From Paractinoplanes polyasparticus (GTDB lineage: Bacteria; Actinomycetota; Actinomycetes; Mycobacteriales; Micromonosporaceae), in contig NZ_JAHWFK010000013.1 of the NCBI RefSeq assembly GCF_019710575.1, forward strand, positions 372,001 to 436,000: DNA of 64,000 nucleotides, given 5' to 3'. Shown one piece after another: positions 34,635-42,020 of the stretch. The notes below the pieces were generated by a model. That model saw nothing but the letters and a program-made list of their open reading frames with translations, was not told the DNA's origin and searched no databases. The position numbers and the translations under genes were made by a program. The first letter of the stretch is position 1, and each line of letters begins with the position of its first letter.

Positions 34635-36344
34635 ATGCAGATTCTGCTGCGCCTTCTCCGCCCGCACCTCCGGGTCCTCGTGCTGGGACTCGTCCTCGGC
34701 CTGATCTCCAACGCCGCCAACCTCGCGGCTCCGCTCGCCACCAAGCGGATCATCGACACGCTCGGCACCGGCGACGCGCTGACCGGTCCGATCACGCTGC
34801 TGCTGGTGCTCGTGGTGATCGGCGCGGTCATCGGCCTCTGGCAGTGGATCCTGATGGGCACGCTGGCCGAGCAGGTCGTCCTGGACGCGCGGCTCTCGGT
34901 GATCCAGCGCTACTTCCGCGCCCGGCTGGCCGAACTGACCGGCCGCCCCACCGGCGAACTGGTCACCCGGGTCACGGCCGACCCGGGCCTGCTGCACCAG
35001 GCGTCGTCCAGCATCGTCGGCCTGGTCAACGCCTCGCTGGCCTTCATCGCGACCCTGGTATTGATGGGCACGCTCGACATCGTGCTGCTGCTGTGCACCC
35101 TGACCGCGGTGGTGATCGTCGGCGCCATCATGGCGGTGCTGCTGCCCACGATCAGCAAGAGCCAGAAGCTCGCCCAGGACGCGGTCGGCGAACTCGGCGG
35201 CGGGCTGGAGGGCACGCTGCGCGCGATGCGGACGGTCAAGGCCAGCCGCGCCGAGGCCCGCCAGGGCAGCCGCATCGAGGCCGACGCCCGCCGGGCCGCC
35301 GCGTACAACGTCCGGGCCGCCCGCCGCGCCGCCTGGGTCTGGACGGTCTCGTGGAGCGGAGTCTCCCTGGCCATCATCGCGGTGCTGGGGGTGGGCGCCT
35401 GGCGCGCCGACGCCGGCCTGCTCGAGGTCAGCAGCCTGATCGCCTTCCTGCTGTACGCGTTCCAGCTGATGGGCCCGATCGGCGAGCTCACCCAGAACGT
35501 GACCGCCCTGCAATCCGGCATCGCCGCGGCCCGCCGGATCAGCGAGGTCTACGCGATGGCCCCCGAGACATCGGATCCGCGCCCCGGCGTCCAGGTTCCC
35601 GATGCTCCCGTCCTGGCCGTGCGCGACGTGACGCTGCGCTACGCGGAGGACTCCCGCCCTGCCCTGGACGGGGTGACGCTGACCATTCCGTCCCGCGGCC
35701 ACACCGCCATCGTCGGCCCGTCCGGCGCCGGCAAGACGTCGCTGTTCTCGCTGCTGCTGCGCTTCCTCGACCCGCAGTCGGGCGACCTCTACCTGCACGG
35801 CCGCCCGTACCGGGAGCTCAGCCACGACGAGATCCGGTCCGAGCTGGCGTACGTCGAACAGGAGGCCCCGGTCGTGCCGGGCACCATCCGCGACAACCTC
35901 CTGTTCAGCCGGCCCGACGCCACCGAGGCCGAGCTGCACGCCGTACTCGAGCGCGTGCACCTGGCCGACAAGGTGGCGTCCCTTCCCGATGGGCTCGACA
36001 CGCAGCTCTCCGGAGCCGAACTCTCCGGCGGCGAACGCCAGCGGATCGCCCTGGCCCGCGCCCTGGTCCGCACCCCGGCGGTACTGCTGCTCGACGAGGC
36101 CACGGCCCAGGTCGACGCCCTGACCGAGGCTGCGCTCCAGGACTCCGTACGGGAAAGGGCCCGCTCCTCGGCCGTCGTGACCATCGCCCACCGCTTGTCC
36201 ACAGTGGTCGAGGCCGACCGCATCATCGTGCTCGACCACGGCCGCGTCCGGGCCGTCGGCACCCACGAGGCCCTCCTCGAATCCGACGACCTCTACCGCG
36301 GCCTGGTCGAAGCCCTCCGCATCGCCGTCCCCGTCCCGCGGTGA
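34635..36344 (+). CDS. ABC exporter, fused permease-ATPase (multidrug type)
   Basis: A 569-residue half-transporter. Six membrane helices occupy residues about 10-310 (LVLGLVLGLISNAANLAAPL onwards, with LTGRPTGELVTRVTADPGLL after the second helix). The ATPase half has Walker A GPSGAGKTS, Q-loop VEQEAPVVPGTIRDNL, signature LSGGERQR, Walker B LLLDEATAQVD and switch His in TIAHRLSTV. It should homodimerise in the membrane and export drugs or lipids. ATG 34635 follows the putative operator; the open frame upstream runs through the TetR gene on the other strand. Confidence 0.93.
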   Translation: MQILLRLLRPHLRVLVLGLVLGLISNAANLAAPLATKRIIDTLGTGDALTGPITLLLVLVVIGAVIGLWQWILMGTLAEQVVLDARLSVIQRYFRARLAELTGRPTGELVTRVTADPGLLHQASSSIVGLVNASLAFIATLVLMGTLDIVLLLCTLTAVVIVGAIMAVLLPTISKSQKLAQDAVGELGGGLEGTLRAMRTVKASRAEARQGSRIEADARRAAAYNVRAARRAAWVWTVSWSGVSLAIIAVLGVGAWRADAGLLEVSSLIAFLLYAFQLMGPIGELTQNVTALQSGIAAARRISEVYAMAPETSDPRPGVQVPDAPVLAVRDVTLRYAEDSRPALDGVTLTIPSRGHTAIVGPSGAGKTSLFSLLLRFLDPQSGDLYLHGRPYRELSHDEIRSELAYVEQEAPVVPGTIRDNLLFSRPDATEAELHAVLERVHLADKVASLPDGLDTQLSGAELSGGERQRIALARALVRTPAVLLLDEATAQVDALTEAALQDSVRERARSSAVVTIAHRLSTVVEADRIIVLDHGRVRAVGTHEALLESDDLYRGLVEALRIAVPVPR

Positions 36345-37040
36345 TCAGTTCCCGTCCACCTCGAAGCGGACGATCACGATCTCGCTGTCCGCTTGCAGCT
36401 CCGGGTAGTAGTCGCGCAGGCCGGGCAGCACATCGGCGGCGCTCGTGAAGCCGTCCTCCCGGGCCTCGTCGTCCGTGATGTCGTCGAGCCGCTTCGCCAC
36501 CGTCGACGTGATGCGCCCCGGAAGGGATTGCGACTCGAACACCAGCAGCGCCGGGCCGACCACAACCGGATCCTGGAATCTCATGGTCACGCGTTTGCTT
36601 CCGTCGCGTACGGCGGGCAGGTGACCGGCCCGGAACCGCAGGCGCTGCAATTGTTGCGTCTGCCACCGATAGGTGTGTGGCAGCAGGTCGGCGATCGGCA
36701 TCGCTCGCGGGCCGTAGACGGTGGGGACGATGACGTCGATGTCCGGGTGGTAGTCGCTCAGCACCTGTCGGTCCCGTCCGCACGGGGCCAGGACACCGCG
36801 GCCGGCGTCGCCGACGGCAACGATGAGCCGCGGGGCCCGGGCACCGGCGGCACGGGCGGCGGCCAGCGCCACAAGTTCCGCGCAGGGTCCGCCGGTGAAG
36901 TGGTACAGGTTGAGGCCGACATGGGTGCGGCCGTTCTCGTCGAGGACGGCTGCGGCGACCGTGTGAACGTCGCCGTCGCCTTGCGTTCGCACGAGTGAAC
37001 GAGCGGCTTCGATCAAAGCCGCTTCCGCAGGCAAGGTCAC
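36345..37040 (-). CDS. cytidine deaminase-like protein fused to an ASCH domain
   Basis: About 231 residues. The N-terminal half resembles the cytidine/blasticidin-S deaminase fold: HTVAAAVLDENGRTHVGLNLYHFTGGPCAELVAL, then LIVAVGDAGRGVLAPCGRDRQVLSDY. The proton-shuttle Glu (CAE) and one Cys of the second zinc motif are present, but PCGxCRQ reads PCGRDRQ, so the usual third Cys ligand is Asp. The C-terminal half (from LRFRAGHLPAVRDGSKRVTMRF to IVIVRFEV) is an ASCH domain, an RNA/nucleotide-binding fold that includes the acetylcytidine amidohydrolases. GTG 37040 is preferred since an upstream start at 37127 would collide with the divergent permease start. Likely acts on a modified cytidine nucleoside; this is inference. 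Confidence 0.75.
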   Translation of the reverse strand: MTLPAEAALIEAARSLVRTQGDGDVHTVAAAVLDENGRTHVGLNLYHFTGGPCAELVALAAARAAGARAPRLIVAVGDAGRGVLAPCGRDRQVLSDYHPDIDVIVPTVYGPRAMPIADLLPHTYRWQTQQLQRLRFRAGHLPAVRDGSKRVTMRFQDPVVVGPALLVFESQSLPGRITSTVAKRLDDITDDEAREDGFTSAADVLPGLRDYYPELQADSEIVIVRFEVDGN

Positions 37041-37125
37041 GTCGCCGAGCCTGAGCGGGGGGCCTCGGAAAGGCAGCCCGGTGTTATAGCTTCTTCGGCG
37101 TAGGCCCCGTGGCCGGAGGAGGACC

Positions 37126-39885
37126 ATGCGCGACCGGCTCGCTGTGGCCGCAGTGTTCGGTGGCGTGCGTCAGCGGGCGTGGTCGGTGCTCATCGTCACC
37201 GCGTTTCTGGTGCTGGGGGCGGCCGGCGCGGCGGGTCCGATGTTCGCCGAAGCCTCCGACAACGCGGCGTTCCAGGTGCGGCAGGACGAGATTCCGGCGT
37301 CGGCCCGGCAGAACGACGCGGCCGTCGTGCGGGTGTCGGCTGACGTCGGGCCGCGCAGCGCCGACCAGCAGCCGGTCATGGCCGACCTGCGCGCGGTGCC
37401 CGGGCTGGGCGAACCCGACCTGACCGGGCAGTCCATCGGTGCGGAACTGGCCTCGCCGCAATACTGGGGCTTCACGGTCAGCGCCGGCGGCAAGCAGGAG
37501 CGCGGGCGGTTCTTCACGGTTCAGGACCCGGCGGCCGAGCTCGTCGCGCAGGGGCCCGCGGGCCGGGACGGCCTCTGGCTTCCGGAGCCGGTGGCCGCCG
37601 AGCTCGGGGTGCGGACCGGCGACAAGATCAGCCTATCCCTGCGACAGGGCGCCCGGGGCACACCGCGGAATGCGACGACCACGGTCAGCGGCGTCTACGC
37701 GGTCGACGCGGGCGGACGGCTTCCGGCCGACGTGCCGGGCAGCCGCAAATGGTCGCTGCGACGAGGGGACACCCCGCCCGACACGGAGTACGAGACCCTG
37801 CCGGCGTACCTGCTTGTGGGCGACCTGCCGACGGTGGAGCGGCTGGCGCAGTCGGTCGACGATCCGCTGTTCTGGTCGGTTGAGGCCGCGCTGACGCCGG
37901 GGACGACGCTGGCCGACGCGCGGCGCACGGCGGCCGAGGTCGAGCTGCTGCGCCGCAGGTATGCCCAGGCCCAGCCGATGGTTGACGGGGAGGATCCGCT
38001 CGCGTTGCGGTTCGCGACCGGCATCAGCCGCATCGTCGCCACTGCCCAGACCACGACCGAGGCCGTACGGTTGAGAACCCGTCCGGTGGAATGGGCGGCC
38101 ATCACGATCGGGCTCGCCTCCGTGCTCGCCGTGGCGCTGCTGTCAGCCCGGCGCCGCGAGCGGGAGCTGCGCCACGCCGCCGCGGTGGGCTTGTCCCCGA
38201 TCCGCGTGGGCGGCCTGTGGCTGCTCGAACATCTGCTGCCGGCCGTGGCCGGCGCGGCGCTCGGCTGGCTCGTCGCCTGGCAGCTGGTCGTCCGGCTGGG
38301 GCCGCCCGGCACCGTCACGGAATCGCTGGCTCCGGCCGCCCGGTCGGGTGGCGCGGCCGTGCTGGCCGGCCTGGCGGCGGTGGCAGCAGTCGCGATGCTG
38401 GCAGCTTATCGGCGCGTACGCCCGGCCCCTCCGGCCACGGCCCGGCGAGCTCTGCCCTGGGGTTCGATGGTCGTGATCACCGCCCTCGTGGCCGCCGGGG
38501 GACTGATCAGCGCCGGCGGCCCCGCGGGCGGCGTCGACCTGCTCGTGCCGCTGCTCGTTCTGGCCGCGGTCGGTGTGTTCGCCGGCTGGCTGCCAAGCCG
38601 GCTGGCCGGCCGCCAGGCCCGGCTGCCGGGGTCACCCGCGCGTGCCGTTCTGTGGCTCGCCCGGCGCCGGCTTAGTTCCGGCGGCGCCGAACGCCGGCTG
38701 ACCGTTGTGGTGGTGACGGCCGGCCTCGGCATGCTGCTCTTCGCACTTTCCGCGGTGCACTCGACCGAGATCTCGGCCGACGACCGGGTCGCCGTGGCGG
38801 CCGGCGCCGAGGGTGTCGGCGTCCTCGAAGGCTCGTGGCAGCTCGACGAGGCGGCGCCGCTGGTGCCGAAGCAAGACCCGCTAAACCCGCCGAGTTTCGA
38901 TCCGGTGGCCGGCGTACGCGTGCCACCGCTGCCGCCCGGCAACACGGTCGTCTGGCGGACCGATGTGCGGACGCTGCTCGACGACGATCAGAAGGACCTG
39001 TTGGTAATCGACCCCGCCCGCTTCGCGGAGGTCGCGTTGTGGGGCCGCGGCGCCGACCTGGCCGAGGCCCGCGCGGCGGTCGCGGCGCTGGCGGCCGAAC
39101 CGGTCGACGCCATCGGCCGGCCGCGGGTGATCACCGTGGCCGATCCCGCCTCGGACGACGTCGACACGATCCGCATGGAGGTCGGCTTCGGCGACCAGTA
39201 CTTCGAGGTCGCCGCACGGGTGCGCGCGTTCCCCGGCCAGCGCGGGCGACCGATGTACGTGGCCGCGGCCGACCCGACGCTGGGCAAGCTCGCCTTCGAC
39301 GATCCCCGCCTGCGACCACGCAACCAGCTCAGCAACTCTGTCTTCCCGCAGGTGTTCCTGTGGAGCTCCGGTGGCGCGGACGGGGTGCAGGCCGTCGTGG
39401 CGCCACACAAGGACGTGCAACCCGAGCGCATCGACACCGCCGCCGCGCTGCGACAGGGGTCGGATTACGTCGCGACCAGCCGTGCGCGCGGTTACCAGCT
39501 CGCGATCGCCGGTTACCTCGCGTTGCTGGCAATTCTGACGCTCTGTATCTACGCGCAGCGCACGGCCGCACTGCGCCGCCCGGCCGACCTCATGCTGGCC
39601 CGGGTCGGTCTGGGCCGCCGGCGCGTCGGGCGCGCGCGGGCGGTCGAATTCGTCCTGCTGGCCTCGATCTCCTTCGCCGCTTCGGTGGCGGGAGTGCTGG
39701 CCCTGGCGCCACTCGGCGCCCGCCTGCTCGACGACCAGCCCGGCCTGCTGCCCCGGCTGCTGTTCACCCTCTCCCCCACCGCCCTGGTGGTCACGGCGTG
39801 CGCGGCCGTCCTGGCCACCCTGCTGGCCGTGCTGGTCGCCCGGGATCGATCGTCCTCCGAGGAGGCGGCCTACCGTGACGAATGA
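37126..39885 (+). CDS. large FtsX-type ABC transporter permease
   Basis: A 919-residue permease. One N-terminal helix (WSVLIVTAFLVLGAAGAAGP, about residues 19-38), a 270-residue external domain, a first membrane bundle from WAAITIGLASVLAVALLSARRRERELRHAAAVGLSPIRVGGL, further helices to about 500, a second external domain and a final three-helix bundle (LAIAGYLALLAILTLCIYAQRTAALRRPADLMLARVGLGRRRVG onward). The repeated R-x-R-E-L-R/PADLMLARVG-type loops mark the FtsX fold. ATG 37126 follows GGAGGA. Eleven bases overlap the ATPase gene, so the two form a transporter; cargo unknown. Confidence 0.85.
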   Translation: MRDRLAVAAVFGGVRQRAWSVLIVTAFLVLGAAGAAGPMFAEASDNAAFQVRQDEIPASARQNDAAVVRVSADVGPRSADQQPVMADLRAVPGLGEPDLTGQSIGAELASPQYWGFTVSAGGKQERGRFFTVQDPAAELVAQGPAGRDGLWLPEPVAAELGVRTGDKISLSLRQGARGTPRNATTTVSGVYAVDAGGRLPADVPGSRKWSLRRGDTPPDTEYETLPAYLLVGDLPTVERLAQSVDDPLFWSVEAALTPGTTLADARRTAAEVELLRRRYAQAQPMVDGEDPLALRFATGISRIVATAQTTTEAVRLRTRPVEWAAITIGLASVLAVALLSARRRERELRHAAAVGLSPIRVGGLWLLEHLLPAVAGAALGWLVAWQLVVRLGPPGTVTESLAPAARSGGAAVLAGLAAVAAVAMLAAYRRVRPAPPATARRALPWGSMVVITALVAAGGLISAGGPAGGVDLLVPLLVLAAVGVFAGWLPSRLAGRQARLPGSPARAVLWLARRRLSSGGAERRLTVVVVTAGLGMLLFALSAVHSTEISADDRVAVAAGAEGVGVLEGSWQLDEAAPLVPKQDPLNPPSFDPVAGVRVPPLPPGNTVVWRTDVRTLLDDDQKDLLVIDPARFAEVALWGRGADLAEARAAVAALAAEPVDAIGRPRVITVADPASDDVDTIRMEVGFGDQYFEVAARVRAFPGQRGRPMYVAAADPTLGKLAFDDPRLRPRNQLSNSVFPQVFLWSSGGADGVQAVVAPHKDVQPERIDTAAALRQGSDYVATSRARGYQLAIAGYLALLAILTLCIYAQRTAALRRPADLMLARVGLGRRRVGRARAVEFVLLASISFAASVAGVLALAPLGARLLDDQPGLLPRLLFTLSPTALVVTACAAVLATLLAVLVARDRSSSEEAAYRDE

Positions 39886-40711
39886 GCCGATCCTCGAGGG
39901 CCGCGAACTGCTCCAGTTGTACGCCGCCCGGACAGGCCCCACGCAGGCACTGCGCGGCGTCGACGTGCGGGTGACCGGCGGCCGGGTCAGCGCGATCACC
40001 GGGCCGTCCGGCAGCGGCAAATCCACCCTGCTCGCCGTGCTCGCCCTGCGCGAGCGACCGGCCGGCGGCGAGCTGCGCCACCGTGGACGCCTGGTCTCGT
40101 CGCTCTCTCGTCGCGAGTTGCAACGGCTGCGCCGCAACGAGATCGGCTGGGTCGCCCAACGACCGTCCCACAGCCTGTTCCCTCAGCTCGACGCCCGTGG
40201 CCAGATCCTTCAGATGGCCCGATTGCGCGGCGTACGGGTCGACGCCGACGCCGCTCTGGCCGAGGTGGAACTGACCTCGCGCGCCGCGGCCCGACCGGAC
40301 GCGCTCTCCGGCGGCGAACAGCAACGCCTGGCCGTAGCCGCCGCCGGAGTCGGCGCCCCCGCTCTGCTGATCGCGGACGAGCCCACGGCCGAACTCGACG
40401 ACACCTCGGCCGCCCTGGTGCTAGGGATGTTGCGCGCCCGCGCCGCAGAGGGCAGCGCCGTCGTCATGGCCACCCACGACGCGCGCGCCATGGACGCCGC
40501 CGACACTGTTCTGCGCATGCGGCACGGCGTGCTCTCCGGGGCGCACGAATCGGGCCAGACCCACACCGCGAACCTCGACGGGTTGGGCCGCCTGCAGCTC
40601 CCGGAGGAGGCGCTGACTCTCTTCCCCGACGGCCGGGTGATCGTCACCGTCGTCGACGGCCACGTGGAGCTGCACACACCTTCTTCAGTTGCCAAAGACC
40701 TCGCGCCCTGA
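39875..40711 (+). CDS. ABC transporter ATP-binding protein for the FtsX-type permease
   Basis: A 278-residue ATPase: Walker A GPSGSGKST at residues 43-51, Q-loop WVAQRPSHSLFPQL, signature LSGGEQQR, Walker B LLIADEPTAELD, switch His in VVMATHDARAMD. It is of the MacB/LolD type, with an additional C-terminal stretch of about 60 residues (LGRLQLPEEALTLFPDGRVIV) rather than ending after the ATPase fold, which may regulate it. GTG start overlaps the permease end by 11 bases. Confidence 0.9.
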   Translation: MTNEPILEGRELLQLYAARTGPTQALRGVDVRVTGGRVSAITGPSGSGKSTLLAVLALRERPAGGELRHRGRLVSSLSRRELQRLRRNEIGWVAQRPSHSLFPQLDARGQILQMARLRGVRVDADAALAEVELTSRAAARPDALSGGEQQRLAVAAAGVGAPALLIADEPTAELDDTSAALVLGMLRARAAEGSAVVMATHDARAMDAADTVLRMRHGVLSGAHESGQTHTANLDGLGRLQLPEEALTLFPDGRVIVTVVDGHVELHTPSSVAKDLAP

Positions 40712-40757
40712 GGGGGCAGGACTCGACCCTACGGTCTCGGGCGAGGAGCCTTCGGAG

Positions 40758-40798
40758 TTGTCCACAAGCCGGCCGAGTACGGACGGTAGTTATCCCCA
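40758..40798. promoter_or_regulatory. two DnaA-box-like motifs in an intergenic gap
   Basis: TTGTCCACA at 40758-40766 matches the form preferred in high-GC actinomycetes, and TTATCCCCA at 40790-40798 differs from the general consensus TTATCCACA at one base. Both are on the plus strand, 32 bases apart, in the 90-base gap between the convergent ATPase and glycosyltransferase genes. Could be a DnaA-binding site outside the origin, or chance. Confidence 0.35.
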
Positions 40799-40801
40799 GG
40801 G

Positions 40802-41830
40802 TCAGGCGATCGGCGCGCGTTCGCGGTCCAGCTCGGCCGCTTCGATCTCGACCGTCAGCGGGCCCCCGGAGAGCGGGTGGGCCGTCTGCGGGGTGGGCGC
40901 TGCCGTATCGAAGGCCACGAGGAACGCCGGGCGGCCCTGGCTGGCTGCGTAGATACGACCCACGTACTCGCCGAGCAGGCCCAGGCAGATCAGCTGCACC
41001 CCACCCAGCAGCAACACCGCGATGTAGAGCGACGTCCAACCGGGAACGGTCGCGCCGGTGCCCCAGGCGACCAACCCGGTCACGATCAGCGCGACGCAGA
41101 GCAGGAAGCTGAGCAGCCCGAGCCAGGTCGCAATCTTCAACGGCGACGCCGAGAACCCGGTGATGCTGTCGAAGGTCAGCCGGATCATGCGGCTGAGCGG
41201 GTACTTCGTCTCGCCCGCGACCCGCTCCTCGCGCACGTAGCTCACCTCGGTGCTGGAGAACCCGAGCGACGGCACAACGAGGCGGTACACCGGCCGGGGT
41301 TCGGGCAGGTCGTTGAGCACGTCGACCACCGCGCGGCTCATCAGCCGGAAGTCGCCCGCCTGGTCGCTCACCCACGGCCCGACCAGCCGGCGCATCACCC
41401 AGTAGTAGAGGCCCGCGGTGTTGCGCTTGAAGGCAGTGTCGGTGCTGCGGTCACTGCGCACGCCGTAAACGACGTCGACCTTGTCGCGCCGGGCCGCGGC
41501 CAGCATCTCGCCGATCGTCTCGGGCGGATCCTGCAGGTCGGCGTCGATGCTCACGATGTACTCGCCGCGCGAGGCCTTCAGCCCCGCCCGCAGAGCCGTC
41601 TGGTGCCCCACGTTGCGTCGCAGGGCAACCACGCGCAGTTGCGGCCAGTCGACACGCAACTGCATCAGCCGCGACACGGTGGCGTCCCGGCTGCCGTCGT
41701 CCACGGCGATGACTTCGTACGACTCCCCCAGCCCGTCGAGCGCCGGCCGCAGCCGCCCGACGAACTGGTCGACCGCCTCGCGCTCATTGAACATCGGCGT
41801 CACCACCGACAACGTCACCACCTGAGGCAT
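40802..41830 (-). CDS. family 2 glycosyltransferase (DPM1/GtrB type) with C-terminal membrane helices
   Basis: A 342-residue enzyme that transfers a sugar from a nucleotide donor to a polyprenyl phosphate. GT-A fold landmarks: LSVVTPMFNEREAVDQFV at the start, VIAVDDGSRDATVS, GLKASRGEYIVSIDADLQDPPE (DxD type) and VSDQAGDFRLMSRAVVDVL. Two hydrophobic helices (about residues 240-262 and 275-298) place it in the membrane, as in GtrB. ATG 41830 is preferred; the frame is open to 41908 but without support. The acceptor pathway (teichoic acid, arabinogalactan or glycoprotein) is not shown by neighbours. Confidence 0.9.
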   Translation of the reverse strand: MPQVVTLSVVTPMFNEREAVDQFVGRLRPALDGLGESYEVIAVDDGSRDATVSRLMQLRVDWPQLRVVALRRNVGHQTALRAGLKASRGEYIVSIDADLQDPPETIGEMLAAARRDKVDVVYGVRSDRSTDTAFKRNTAGLYYWVMRRLVGPWVSDQAGDFRLMSRAVVDVLNDLPEPRPVYRLVVPSLGFSSTEVSYVREERVAGETKYPLSRMIRLTFDSITGFSASPLKIATWLGLLSFLLCVALIVTGLVAWGTGATVPGWTSLYIAVLLLGGVQLICLGLLGEYVGRIYAASQGRPAFLVAFDTAAPTPQTAHPLSGGPLTVEIEAAELDRERAPIA

Positions 41831-42020
41831 GAGCGGAGTACTTCCCTTCAGCGTGACGGTCCGACGGCCAGCAAGGATAGCTGTGCATTGTGACCGAGGT
41901 GTGGCCACCTTGTGCGACGGCGATTCCCCTCACTACGACCGCTGGTTGCCGGCATCACCATCACTCTCCGCAACACCACCGACTTCTGTCGATCAGGACG
42001 ACGCGGTTGGAGATCTTCCC

